Of a DNA stretch of 62,765 nucleotides, positions 42,172 through 51,356 are shown one piece after another. Position numbers and translations under genes: made by a program. Numbering within the stretch: the first letter of the stretch is position 1; the number at the start of each line of letters is the position of its first letter. This DNA is from JBDKTK01 sp039680225. GTDB taxonomy: Bacteria > Desulfobacterota > Syntrophia > Syntrophales > UBA4778. The stretch lies in assembly GCA_039680225.1 (NCBI GenBank), contig JBDKTK010000178.1, positions 1 to 62,765 of the forward strand. Direction: 5' to 3'. The notes under the pieces are model-generated. The model was given only the letters and a program-made list of their open reading frames with translations. It searched no databases and was not told the DNA's origin.

Positions 42172-43629
42172 ATGAAACTCAACGAACTTACCATCCATGA
42201 GCTCCAGGAACTCCTGCGCGACGGAATAACGACATCCGCCGAGGTGACCAGCGCCGTTTTCGAGCGCGTCGCCGCCGTTGAAGACAGGGTCCATTCCTAT
42301 ATCACCCTGCTGAAAGACAACGCCATGAAGCAGGCCGAAGCGGCCGATATTAAGATCAAGGCGGGCAAGGCGGGCCCCCTCACCGGGATACCCCTGGCAA
42401 TCAAGGACATCCTCTGCACCGAGGGGATCAGGACCACCTGCGGCTCGCACATCCTGTACAATTTCGTCCCGCCGTATGACGCGACGATCATCAGAAAGCT
42501 CAAGGAAGCGGGGGCGGTATTCGTCGGCAAGGCCAACATGGACGAATTCGCCATGGGCTCCTCGACGGAGACATCGTATTTCGGCGTGACCCGCAACCCG
42601 TGGGACCTGGAGAGAATTCCCGGCGGATCCAGCGGCGGCTCCGCGGCGGCAGTCGCGGCGGATGAATGTATCGCTTCCCTGGGTTCCGACACGGGCGGCT
42701 CCATCCGCCAGCCGGCGGCCCTGTGCGGGATAGTGGGACTCAAGCCGACCTACGGGCGCGTCTCGCGCTTCGGGCTTATCGCCTTTGCGTCCTCGCTTGA
42801 CCAGATCGGCCCGTTCTCGAAAGACGTCGAGGACACGGCCATCATGCTCAACGAGATCTCCGGATATGACTCCAACGACTCGACCTCCGTCCCCGTGGAA
42901 GTGCCCGATTACCGGTCCTTCGTCGGCAAATCCATCGAAGGGTGGAAAATAGGCATCCCGAAAGAGTATTTCGTCGAGGGCATCGACCCCGAAGTTGAGG
43001 AGGCGGTCCGGAAGGCCATTTCCGAATTCGAGGCGATGGGAGCCAAGGTGATACCCATCTCGCTGCCCCACACCGAATACTGCCTGGCCGTTTACTACAT
43101 CGTCGCGCCCGCCGAGGCCAGCTCGAACCTGGCCCGCTACGACGGGGTGAAATACGGTTACCGGGCAAAGGACCCGCGCGACCTGCTCGACATGTACAAG
43201 AAGACCCGCTCGGAAGGGTTCGGCGCGGAGGTGAAGCGGCGCATCATGATCGGCACCTACGCCCTTTCATCCGGTTACTACGACGCCTATTACAAGAAGG
43301 CGTCCCAGGTGCGGGCCCTGATAAAGAAGGACTTCGCCGAGGCCTTCGAGAAATGCGACGTGATCGTCACCCCCACGACGCCGACCGCGGCGTTCAGGAT
43401 CGGCGAGAAAACGGACGATCCGCTGCAGATGTACCTTTCGGACATCTTCACAATATCGACGAACCTCGCGGGAATCCCGGGGATATCGCTGCCCTGCGGC
43501 TACACCAGGTCCGGGCTGCCCATCGGCCTGCAGATCCAGGCCGGGCATTTCCAGGAAGGCAAGCTCATCCAGGCCGCGGCGGCTTATGAGAAAAACGCAA
43601 AATTTGAGAAGAGGAGACCAAATCTCTAA
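42172..43629 (+). CDS. gatA: Asp-tRNA(Asn)/Glu-tRNA(Gln) amidotransferase subunit A
   Basis: 485 aa amidase. The Ser-cisSer-Lys triad can be placed: Lys in AIKDILCTEG, cis-Ser in SSGGSAAA and Ser in GSDTGGSIRQPAAL. It releases ammonia from glutamine or asparagine and passes it to GatB. It starts 8 nt after gatC and its stop overlaps the gatB start by one base (TAATG). Confidence 0.97.
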   Translation: MKLNELTIHELQELLRDGITTSAEVTSAVFERVAAVEDRVHSYITLLKDNAMKQAEAADIKIKAGKAGPLTGIPLAIKDILCTEGIRTTCGSHILYNFVPPYDATIIRKLKEAGAVFVGKANMDEFAMGSSTETSYFGVTRNPWDLERIPGGSSGGSAAAVAADECIASLGSDTGGSIRQPAALCGIVGLKPTYGRVSRFGLIAFASSLDQIGPFSKDVEDTAIMLNEISGYDSNDSTSVPVEVPDYRSFVGKSIEGWKIGIPKEYFVEGIDPEVEEAVRKAISEFEAMGAKVIPISLPHTEYCLAVYYIVAPAEASSNLARYDGVKYGYRAKDPRDLLDMYKKTRSEGFGAEVKRRIMIGTYALSSGYYDAYYKKASQVRALIKKDFAEAFEKCDVIVTPTTPTAAFRIGEKTDDPLQMYLSDIFTISTNLAGIPGISLPCGYTRSGLPIGLQIQAGHFQEGKLIQAAAAYEKNAKFEKRRPNL

Positions 43630-45062
43630 TGGAATACGAGGTTGTAATCGGGCTGGAAGTCCATGCCCAGCTTTTGACGGATTCAAAAATATTCTGCTCC
43701 TGCTCCACCAGGTTCGGGGCGGCTCCCAACAGCCACACCTGCCAGATCGATCTCGGCATGCCGGGCGTCCTGCCGGTGCTGAACAAGAAGGTGGTGGAGT
43801 TCACGATCAAGATGGCGCTTGCCACGCATTGCCGGATCAACCGGGAGGACGTGTTCGCGCGGAAAAACTATTTCTACCCCGACCTTCCCAAGGGCTACCA
43901 GATCTCGCAATATGCGCATCCGCTGGCCGAGTTCGGCTATGTCGATATCGAGGTCAACGGGGGCAAGAAGAGGATCGGGATCACCCGCATCCACATGGAA
44001 GAAGACGCGGGCAAGCTCATCCACGACGAGTTCACCCCGTCGAGCTTCGTGGACCTGAACCGCACGGGCGTGCCGCTTATCGAAATAGTGAGCGAGCCCG
44101 ACATGCGCAGCCCGGAAGAGGCTGCCGCGTACCTGCGCCGGCTCCATGAAGTCCTGGTTTACCTCGAGATCTGCGACGGCAACATGGAGGAAGGGAGCTT
44201 CCGGTGCGACGCCAACGTTTCGATCCGCCCCAGGGGCCAGGAAAAGTTCGGCACCCGGACCGAGCTCAAGAATATGAACTCCTTCCGCAACGTGCAGCGC
44301 GCCCTCGAATACGAGATCAAGCGCCAGCAGTACGTTATCGAAGGCGGCGAGGAGGTCGTGCAGGAGACCCGCCTGTGGGACGATTCCGCCGGCCAGACCA
44401 ACTCGATGCGCAGCAAGGAAGAGGCGCACGACTACCGCTATTTCCCGGACCCGGACCTGGTCCCCGTCATAATTGACGAGGCCTGGATCGAGGACGTCCG
44501 CAGGTCGCTTCCCGAGCTGCCCCTGGAAAAACGCGAGCGCTTCGTGAACGAGTACGGAATTCCCGCATACGATGCCGGGGTGCTCACGTCGAGCCGCGCG
44601 CTTGCCGACTATTACGAGAAGACAGTCCAGCTGACAAAAAAGCCCAAGATCGCCAGCAACTGGGTCATGGGCGATTTCCTGCGCTTCCTCAATGAGGAGA
44701 AGCGCGACATCAGGGATGCGCCCGTCTCCCCGGAAGCGCTCTCCGAAATGATCAACCTGATCGAGGACGGCACCATCAGCGGCATGATCGCCAAAGAAGT
44801 CTTCGAGGACATGTACCGCGGCGGCAAACGCGCCGCCGGGATCATCAAGGAAAAAGGTCTCGTCCAGATAACCGACACTGCCGCCCTGGAGAAGGCAATA
44901 GACGAGGTAATAGCCGCCAACCCGGACAACCTGGCGCGGTACAGGTCCGGCAAGGACAAGCTCTTCGGGTTCTTCGTGGGCCAGGTCATGAAGGCCACCC
45001 AGGGGAAGGCCAACCCGAACCTGGTCAACGAAATGCTCAAGAAAAAGCTGGCCGGGGAATGA
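43629..45062 (+). CDS. gatB: Asp-tRNA(Asn)/Glu-tRNA(Gln) amidotransferase subunit B
   Basis: 477 aa. It phosphorylates and amidates the mischarged tRNA. Conserved GLEVHAQL at the N-terminus, the metal-binding and active-site region with CSCSTRFGAAPNSHTC, ARKNYFYPDLPKGYQISQ and SFRCDANVSIRP are all present. The C-terminal helical tail (YqeY-like) is complete. It starts on the last base of gatA and overlaps mtnA by 4 nt (ATGA). Confidence 0.97.
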   Translation: MEYEVVIGLEVHAQLLTDSKIFCSCSTRFGAAPNSHTCQIDLGMPGVLPVLNKKVVEFTIKMALATHCRINREDVFARKNYFYPDLPKGYQISQYAHPLAEFGYVDIEVNGGKKRIGITRIHMEEDAGKLIHDEFTPSSFVDLNRTGVPLIEIVSEPDMRSPEEAAAYLRRLHEVLVYLEICDGNMEEGSFRCDANVSIRPRGQEKFGTRTELKNMNSFRNVQRALEYEIKRQQYVIEGGEEVVQETRLWDDSAGQTNSMRSKEEAHDYRYFPDPDLVPVIIDEAWIEDVRRSLPELPLEKRERFVNEYGIPAYDAGVLTSSRALADYYEKTVQLTKKPKIASNWVMGDFLRFLNEEKRDIRDAPVSPEALSEMINLIEDGTISGMIAKEVFEDMYRGGKRAAGIIKEKGLVQITDTAALEKAIDEVIAANPDNLARYRSGKDKLFGFFVGQVMKATQGKANPNLVNEMLKKKLAGE

Positions 45063-46105
45063 TCCGCACCGTCTTCTGGGAAAACGACTCTGTCCGGATG
45101 ATCGATCAGAAGGCCCTGCCGCACGCGGAAAAGGTCCTGACCTTCAAAGACTACCGGAAAGTGGCCGGCGCCATCCGCGACCTGACGGTCCGGGGAGCGC
45201 CGGCCATCGGCGTTGCCGCAGCCCTGGGGATCGCGCTCGGCGCCCTGAAGAGCCCCGCCAAAAATAAAACTCAGCTCAAGGCCGATTTCAACCGCATCTG
45301 CAAAGAGTTCTCGCGCACCCGCCCGACCGCCCGCAACCTGTTCTGGGCCATTGAGCGGATGAAAAAGCATTTTTCCGGGCTGTTGGAAGATAGGGAAATC
45401 GACCCGGCGGCCCTGCGCTGGGCGCTGGTCGAAGAGGCGGTCCGGATCGGCGAGGAAGACATCGAGGCCAACCGTCGGATGGGGCAGTTCGGGAAGAAGT
45501 TCGTCCCCGATAACGCCGGCGTCCTCACCCACTGCAACGCCGGTGCGCTCGCGACCGCGGGCTACGGCACGGCGCTCGGAGTGCTGAGGGCAGCGTGGGA
45601 ATCCGGCAAAAGGTTCCACGTCTTCGCGGACGAGACACGGCCCGTCCTGCAGGGGGCGAGGCTCACCTGCTGGGAGCTGATGCGTGAGAAGATTCCCGCC
45701 ACACTGATCACGGACAACATGGCCGGTTTCCTCATGAACCAGGGCCGGGTCAAGGCGGTGTTCGTGGGCGCCGACCGGATAGCCGCGAACGGCGATGCGG
45801 CCAACAAGATCGGGACATACTCGCTCGCCGTGCTGGCCAAAGAGAACAAGGTTCCCTTTTACATAGCGGCGCCGTTTTCCACGATTGACCTCAGCCTGCG
45901 GTCGGGCAAAGATATCCCCATTGAAATGAGGCCGGACGAGGAAGTGACCGGACTGAACAAGGCGAGGACCGCCCCGGCCGGCGTGGGCGTCTTCAACCCC
46001 GCTTTCGACGTGACCCCCAACCGGTACATAACAGCCATAATCACAGACCGGGGCGTCGCGAAGAAACCCTTCTCCCGCTCCCTGAAAAAGCTCTCGGATA
46101 AATGA
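45059..46105 (+). CDS. mtnA: S-methyl-5-thioribose-1-phosphate isomerase
   Basis: 348 aa. It converts methylthioribose 1-phosphate to methylthioribulose 1-phosphate in the methionine salvage pathway, and related members act on ribose 1,5-bisphosphate or similar. Active-site Cys in LTHCNAGALAT and Asp in GADRIAANGDAANK fit the family; RGAPAIGVAAALG and NAGALATAGYGT are also typical. It is coupled to gatB by ATGA and followed after 3 bp by a HAD gene. No other mtn genes are nearby. Confidence 0.93.
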   Translation: MIRTVFWENDSVRMIDQKALPHAEKVLTFKDYRKVAGAIRDLTVRGAPAIGVAAALGIALGALKSPAKNKTQLKADFNRICKEFSRTRPTARNLFWAIERMKKHFSGLLEDREIDPAALRWALVEEAVRIGEEDIEANRRMGQFGKKFVPDNAGVLTHCNAGALATAGYGTALGVLRAAWESGKRFHVFADETRPVLQGARLTCWELMREKIPATLITDNMAGFLMNQGRVKAVFVGADRIAANGDAANKIGTYSLAVLAKENKVPFYIAAPFSTIDLSLRSGKDIPIEMRPDEEVTGLNKARTAPAGVGVFNPAFDVTPNRYITAIITDRGVAKKPFSRSLKKLSDK

Positions 46106-46108
46106 TCC

Positions 46109-46741
46109 ATGTCTTCAAGATATAAAAAGCTCTTTCTCTTCGATTTCGACGGGGTCGTCGTGGACTCCCTGGAACTTTACGAGCAGGCGGTCAGCTACTG
46201 CCTGAAAAAGGTGGGTGCCCCGCCCCTGCGCGACCGGGAGGAATTCCTGTCGCTCTTCGACAACAACTTTTACGAGGCGATGGCCGAAAGAAATATCGAT
46301 CTCGACGCGTTCACCTCGGCCTCGGCGGAGATCGCCCCCGACCTTGATTACTCGAAGGTCCAGCCGAACCTCCTCCTGCCGCCCGTCCTGGAAAAGCTCA
46401 TGGCCGGTAACGGCAACGGCCTGTTCATCATCTCCTCCAACTCGAAATTCGCGATCAAGATAATGCTCGCCGTTTACGACCTGGACCACTTCTTCGAGAA
46501 TGTCCTGGGCTACGAATTCATGTTCAGCAAGGAAGACAAGATCATCCACGCCGTCGAAGAGTTCGGGACCGACAGGGAGAACACTTATTACATCTGCGAC
46601 ACCGCGGGGGACGTGAAGGAAGCAAAAAACGCGGGAGTCAAATCCGTCGCCGTCACCTGGGGCTGGCACCCGCGGGAGAGACTCGCCCTGGCCGGGCCGG
46701 ATTTTCTGATCGATACGCCCGAAGAGCTGCTGGGGATTTGA
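46109..46741 (+). CDS. HAD-family hydrolase (phosphoglycolate phosphatase-like)
   Basis: 210 aa. Motif I DFDGVVVDS with the nucleophilic Asp and the acid/base Asp, motif II SSNS, a conserved Lys around FSKEDKI and motif IV CDTAGDVKEAKNAG fit the HAD phosphatase family of the Gph type. It lies 3 bp after mtnA. The substrate cannot be named; a sugar phosphate from salvage or a phosphoglycolate is possible. It ends 66 bp from the convergent zinc-ribbon gene. Confidence 0.88.
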   Translation: MSSRYKKLFLFDFDGVVVDSLELYEQAVSYCLKKVGAPPLRDREEFLSLFDNNFYEAMAERNIDLDAFTSASAEIAPDLDYSKVQPNLLLPPVLEKLMAGNGNGLFIISSNSKFAIKIMLAVYDLDHFFENVLGYEFMFSKEDKIIHAVEEFGTDRENTYYICDTAGDVKEAKNAGVKSVAVTWGWHPRERLALAGPDFLIDTPEELLGI

Positions 46742-46807
46742 CAGACTGTTCAAATTAAAAGGGCGGCCAGCCGGTCGCCCCTGAACCAATTCTAAAAGTC
46801 CAAATTC

Positions 46808-47305
46808 TCATAGATCGTAAAGTTTGCTGTCAAAAAAGGGCGCGCTCCGGGAGCGGGAACGCTTTTTCCCCTTGCTTTCCTCAATGGCGAACGGCTCCTC
46901 GCTCTCCAGCAGGTCGCCCATTTCCTCCTCGATTTTGTTCGGGTCTTCGCCTTTCTCCATCCGCCGGATTGCCTCTTCCATGCGGGGGCCGAGGCTGACT
47001 CCCGCGGCGTCGGTGAGTTTCCTCATGAGCCGGGCCGCCTGCCGGGGGTTTTCTTCGTCTATACCGCCCGCCTCGTCGGCTATGGCCGCCATGGCGCTTT
47101 CCAATCTCGCCTCGTCAATGCGGGGCGAGTCTTCAGAGCCGGGCTCATCCCTTCTTCCCGAACCCCTGGCAAAGAGCGACATCCGGCGCTGGAGCTTTAT
47201 CCTTTTGCATGCCGGGCATTTCGGGACCTTTTCGGTGTTCACCGTTTTGGAGAAGAAGCTGAAGACCGTATTGCATTTTTGGCAGTAGAATTCGTAAATG
47301 GGCAT
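46808..47305 (-). CDS. FmdB-type zinc-ribbon protein
   Basis: 165 aa. The N-terminus MPIYEFYCQKCNTVFS and the later CPACKRIKLQRRM carry two CxxC zinc-binding pairs of the FmdB/regulatory-protein family. The rest is acidic and helical, rich in Glu and Arg, with GSEDSPRIDEARLE, and a basic end KGKKRSRSRSAPF. It is probably cytosolic. Function is unknown. No strong ribosome site is visible. Confidence 0.82.
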   Translation of the reverse strand: MPIYEFYCQKCNTVFSFFSKTVNTEKVPKCPACKRIKLQRRMSLFARGSGRRDEPGSEDSPRIDEARLESAMAAIADEAGGIDEENPRQAARLMRKLTDAAGVSLGPRMEEAIRRMEKGEDPNKIEEEMGDLLESEEPFAIEESKGKKRSRSRSAPFFDSKLYDL

Positions 47306-47338
47306 GTTATCTGTTCCAAATCGTGTTTCATACCGTAG

Positions 47339-47404
47339 GGGCGGGTCTCAGACCCGCCCGCCTGACTGTAGTGACCCGCGCACCCGGGCGGGTTTAAAAC
47401 CCGC
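47339..47404. repeat. Two palindromic REP-like repeats in the zinc-ribbon/protease gap
   Basis: First palindrome GGGCGGGTCT C AGACCCGCCC (47339-47359); second GCGGGTTT A AAACCCGC (47388-47404), followed by TCCTTGTACAAAGGAC. The second shares the pattern GGTTT-AAACC-C-CTTGTA with the palindrome at 18489. They lie in the intergenic gap only, so a mobile or terminator-like repeat family is likely. Confidence 0.75.
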
Positions 47405-47459
47405 TCCTTGTACAAAGGACTTGGTTCCTCCAGAATGATCCAAAAATCTCATTCTAAAA

Positions 47460-48719
47460 TCAAGGGGCTTTTTTGCAATCCGCATTAAGATTTCTGATTC
47501 GCTCCACGAGCGGGGGGTGGCTGTAATAAAACCAGGCAAACAGCGGATGAGGATGAAGGTTGGCGAGGTTGTCCTTGGCAAGCCTCTTGAAGGCGTCCGC
47601 AAGGTCAGCAGGGTTGCCGGTCAGGCTGCAGGCGTCCGAATCCGCCTGCCTTTCAAACCTGCGGGACATGGCTGCCCCGATCGGGGTGAAAAATAACGAC
47701 AGGGGCTTGAGGACGACGCCCACAAAGAACAGCCCGGCAAAGGCCACCGTCTGCGTGAAACCGAATATTGAGTAAAACTGTTCACTGCGGATCAGGCAGG
47801 CGGAGACGGACAGCACCAGCAAAGACACTATTTCCATCAAAGCGAACTGCTTGAGGACGTGCTTGCGGGTCCAGTGGCCCAGCTCGTGGGCGAGCACCGC
47901 CAGGATCTCCCCGCGGGGATGGGACTGGAGCAGCGTATCATAGAGGACGATCCTCTTTGTTTTCCCGATCCCTGTAAAATAGGCGTTCGTATGGCGGCTG
48001 CGCTTTCCGGCGTCGATCTGGAAGATACCCTGGACCTTGAGGCCCCTCCTTTCCATCATCTCGATTATGCCTTGTTTCAGCTCCTCGTCCGCGACCGGTT
48101 CAAACCTGTTGAACAGGGGAGCGATGAGGACCGGATAAAGCCAGAGCATCAGGAGCTGAAAACCGGAAAAAACGAGCCAGGCCCAGAACCACCACAGGGG
48201 CGTCGAATCAAGCAGCCACAGGAAAATGGCCAGCAGGGCGCCCATAAGGACGATGGATATGGCCGCACCCTTAAGCAAATCCGCGAGCCACATGCGGAAG
48301 GTTATCGTGCTGAACCCGTATTTTTTTTCGATCACGAAAGTGCTGTAAAGGCTGAACGGCAGACCGATAACCCAGCTCAGGAGGAACAGGGACCCGAAAA
48401 AAGCCAGTCCGGCCGTAACGAAGCCGAACCGCGAATCAAATTCTGCCGCGAGCCAGGGGATGAAGCCGAGCAGGATGACCGCGATCAGCAACGCATCGTC
48501 AAAAAGGCTTTCAATATTACCGAACCTGGACGACTCCAGGGTGTAGTCGGTTATGCGCGAAAGCGTCTCCTGATCTATCTCGCCCTGGAATTCCGGCGGG
48601 ATTTCCTTGCCGTGCTTTTTCAGGTTGCCGGTATTGAGCCTGCTCAGGGTAAAGCGAAGGGACGAGCTGATAACCAGGGCGGCAAGGACGAGGAGAAGCC
48701 AGATACTCACCGGGATCAT
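47460..48719 (-). CDS. M48 membrane metalloprotease, Ste24/CAAX prenyl-protease-like
   Basis: 419 aa from the ATG at 48719, which overlaps the thyX stop by 4 nt (ATGA). It has about five to seven hydrophobic segments, a HELGH zinc motif in AHELGHWTRKHVLK and a downstream Glu-containing ERQADSDACSLTG, as in Ste24-type proteases. The N-terminal half resembles the Ste24 CAAX_Prot_N region. Bacterial members may degrade misfolded membrane proteins; the substrate is unknown. Confidence 0.87.
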   Translation of the reverse strand: MIPVSIWLLLVLAALVISSSLRFTLSRLNTGNLKKHGKEIPPEFQGEIDQETLSRITDYTLESSRFGNIESLFDDALLIAVILLGFIPWLAAEFDSRFGFVTAGLAFFGSLFLLSWVIGLPFSLYSTFVIEKKYGFSTITFRMWLADLLKGAAISIVLMGALLAIFLWLLDSTPLWWFWAWLVFSGFQLLMLWLYPVLIAPLFNRFEPVADEELKQGIIEMMERRGLKVQGIFQIDAGKRSRHTNAYFTGIGKTKRIVLYDTLLQSHPRGEILAVLAHELGHWTRKHVLKQFALMEIVSLLVLSVSACLIRSEQFYSIFGFTQTVAFAGLFFVGVVLKPLSLFFTPIGAAMSRRFERQADSDACSLTGNPADLADAFKRLAKDNLANLHPHPLFAWFYYSHPPLVERIRNLNADCKKAP

Positions 48720-50218
48720 TTGCCGGGCTCGCCTTCCTCGAAACAGCTCTTCCTGAGCGCGGCGAAGCCGTCCTTTCCGGCGGCAAGCATCAAGGTGAAC
48801 GGCATGGCCCGGCGGCCGAGGCTGACCATTTTTTCGACCGTGTCCCTGATGTCCCACTGGGCATGGCGGTCCAGCCTGAGCCGGGCGACATGGTACATTT
48901 CCCTGGCGTTGACCTTCATCAATACCCTTTTTTGATGGGCGTTGGTCAGGACGTACGTCCCGGCGCCGGGGGCCTCCCTTTCCAGTTGCTGATACAGTTC
49001 TTCGGTGCGGAAAAGGACTTTCCGGAAGCGCTCTTCCATGCCGGCCTCCCTGATCGCGGGCGGGATCGTGATCCCCAGGGCGGGGTCGTACTCCTGCGTC
49101 GTGATAGTCGCCATCCTGTGCCTTTTCAACTGGGCAAAGCAGCTGGCGCTGACGATCAGCTCATAAAGGAGGCCGACCTGTTCGAATTCCCTGATGGGGG
49201 CATCGAAGGACTGCATTCTTTTGAGCGATGCGGCGATGGTCTCTTCCATTTCCCTGTCGTCCATGAGATCGGCCACGGCAATACACTTGTCCATAGGATG
49301 GCCCGAGGAGGAATGCAGCAGCGCCGCCACGAGTTTCCGGTCGGCGTCCGGAGTGGCCCAGATCAGGCTGACATGGCCGCGCTTCGCCATTATCCTTGGC
49401 TTTTTCTCCTCCCATTTCTTTTTTCCCCATTTCGCGAACAGCTCCCGGGTCCGGTCTTTCAATTCATCGCGCGTGCCGCGGTCGAACTCGGTGGCTTCCG
49501 TGTAACGGACGAGAGAAGGGGCGGTCCCGAAGCAGGCCGCATAGAGCTGCGATCCGAACCGGCGGGCCTCTTCGAGAGGATGCGCCGAGAAACGGCGCAG
49601 CATCAGCTCCAGGTTCCGCGCGTTGAGAGTCATGCCGAGTTGTGTCTGGGTCGCCAGCGACAGGACATAGCGCGCGTCTTCCTTGGCAAGGTTTTCCAGG
49701 TATACACGGTTGGACGGGTCGGCTGCGAGGTCAGGATGTTTTTCGAATACGCAGGGTCTCAGGGCCTCGTAAAGGACGTGGTAAAACTGGTTCTGCTCCC
49801 TGACGGTTTCCACGAAGGGGTCCTGCAGGCCTGCGGCCCTCACCTCTTCGGGGACCACGAAATCGTCTTTCAGCAGGACGTACCGCTGCGATTTTTCGGT
49901 GTAGGAGCAAAGGCGGAATTTTTCGATCTCCTCGACAATGAGGCGCGACACCCCGAGCGCGTCGACATTGAATACGGCATGCTCCGCTATCGAACTGTGG
50001 CCCATATCGAAGACGATCCGCGTGTTGGACTGCCTCGCGGAGGCCACCTCCCCCCGGGAAATCTTCCTCAGCTCGTTTACGGGCAGCGGGTTGCGGCTTA
50101 TCCTGGCGTAAGCTGCGGAAACGGTTTCGGGAGTCAGTTCCCGGCCGTCGGGCATGTTTTTCCCGAGTTCGGAGATCAGATCGGCATCCAGATTATAACC
50201 AGCTAAAAGGACTTTCAT
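48716..50218 (-). CDS. thyX: Fused double ThyX-like thymidylate synthase
   Basis: 500 aa from the ATG at 50218 (GGAGGGGGG just before it), about twice normal ThyX length. ThyX methylates dUMP with methylenetetrahydrofolate and FAD. The N-half retains SYTEKSQRY (105-113) and NAR (199-201) but has KFR (100-102) where RHR is expected. The C-half has RHR (366-368), NAR (437-439) and HAQWDI (452-457) but lacks the S-x-x-E-x-S-x-RY element after RHR (it reads MATITTQEYD). So each half lacks a different part. Family membership is clear; catalytic competence is inferred. Confidence 0.85.
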   Translation of the reverse strand: MKVLLAGYNLDADLISELGKNMPDGRELTPETVSAAYARISRNPLPVNELRKISRGEVASARQSNTRIVFDMGHSSIAEHAVFNVDALGVSRLIVEEIEKFRLCSYTEKSQRYVLLKDDFVVPEEVRAAGLQDPFVETVREQNQFYHVLYEALRPCVFEKHPDLAADPSNRVYLENLAKEDARYVLSLATQTQLGMTLNARNLELMLRRFSAHPLEEARRFGSQLYAACFGTAPSLVRYTEATEFDRGTRDELKDRTRELFAKWGKKKWEEKKPRIMAKRGHVSLIWATPDADRKLVAALLHSSSGHPMDKCIAVADLMDDREMEETIAASLKRMQSFDAPIREFEQVGLLYELIVSASCFAQLKRHRMATITTQEYDPALGITIPPAIREAGMEERFRKVLFRTEELYQQLEREAPGAGTYVLTNAHQKRVLMKVNAREMYHVARLRLDRHAQWDIRDTVEKMVSLGRRAMPFTLMLAAGKDGFAALRKSCFEEGEPGK

Positions 50219-50387
50219 TTCCCCCCCTCCGACTGCCTCAAATAACATGGTTACCAAATAAATTCGACATTAAATTCGAACAACTAAACATGGAAAATCA
50301 TTTTTGGCCAAACGGGAACAAACATTTTGACAATGAAAGCACATTTCATGTAGATTTTTTGGCCTAAATTGAGCAGAAGGACCTGAT

Positions 50388-51356
50388 GTGAATATAAATG
50401 CAGCTGACCGGATAGAGATCCTGACCTTGCAGGACAATTATATCGAAATCACGGCCGTTGACAATTCCGACGTCGTCTCCCGGGCCAGGTACCTCATCGG
50501 CGGGGAGATCGGCAATTCCATCCTGGCGGAACACGGTTTTTCCGCCCTTGTCGGGATTACGCGGTCGGGACGCACCAGGCATATCCTGTTCGATTTCGGC
50601 TTTTCACGCATCGGCGCGGCCTATAATGCCCGGGCGCTCAATGCCGGCCTGGCTGACGTTGATCTGCTTGTGCTGTCGCACGGCCATTCGGACCATTTCG
50701 GCGGGCTCGGGGAACTCCTCAAAATTATCGACAGGCAGCGCCTCCGGATTGTCCTCCATCCAGGCGTCTTCAAACCGCAGCGTTACGTCAGGTTCGGCTC
50801 CCAGAAGGCCCATTTCCCCCGGCTGACAAAAAAATACCTCGAGGAGCTTGGGCTGGAGGTCGTGGAGTCGACTGCCCCGCTTGAACTTCTGGACGGGGAT
50901 GCAATTTTTCTGGGCCAGATCGAAAAGGAGACCGGTTACGAAAAAGGCATGCCGTTCGCGTTTTTCGAGAAGGAGGGAAAGGAGAGCCCGGACGCCATAG
51001 AAGACGACAGCGCGCTCGTCATGAATGTTTCAGGAAAAGGTCTTATAATTCTTTCCGGGTGCGCCCATTCGGGAATCGTCAACACGGTCCGCTATGCCCG
51101 GAAACTGACAAACATGGAAAAGGTGCACGCCATCATGGGCGGGTTCCACCTGGCGGGACCGGCTTTTGCAGACGCAGTCGCCCCCACGATCAACGACCTG
51201 AAGGAAATCAACCCGGATTACATAATTCCAACCCACTGCACGGGACGGGGCACGGTTGCCGAAATAGAGAGGAACATGCCCGGCAAATTCATCCTTAACA
51301 TGTCCGGAACAAAATTAACCTTTTCTTCCGAGAAAGAAGCACATCATGAGTCCTGA
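50388..51356 (+). CDS. MBL-fold metallo-hydrolase (RFA-P synthase-like)
   Basis: 322 aa. The di-metal motif SHGHSDHFGG and later GCAHSGIVNTV and GGFHL match the group of MBL proteins related to 7,8-dihydropterin-6-methyl-4-(beta-D-ribofuranosyl)aminobenzene 5'-phosphate synthase. In bacteria the reaction is unknown. The GTG start follows AAGGA by 6-7 nt. A TTGACA box with two TTTGGCC(T)AAA palindromes lies upstream. Its end overlaps the following GGDEF gene by 11 bp. Confidence 0.88.
   Translation: MNINAADRIEILTLQDNYIEITAVDNSDVVSRARYLIGGEIGNSILAEHGFSALVGITRSGRTRHILFDFGFSRIGAAYNARALNAGLADVDLLVLSHGHSDHFGGLGELLKIIDRQRLRIVLHPGVFKPQRYVRFGSQKAHFPRLTKKYLEELGLEVVESTAPLELLDGDAIFLGQIEKETGYEKGMPFAFFEKEGKESPDAIEDDSALVMNVSGKGLIILSGCAHSGIVNTVRYARKLTNMEKVHAIMGGFHLAGPAFADAVAPTINDLKEINPDYIIPTHCTGRGTVAEIERNMPGKFILNMSGTKLTFSSEKEAHHES

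Noticed and set aside
41860..43071. 403-codon minus-strand frame antisense to gatC and gatA
   Set aside because: Same GC-driven mirror effect; the gatCAB genes are unmistakable and have proper ribosome sites.
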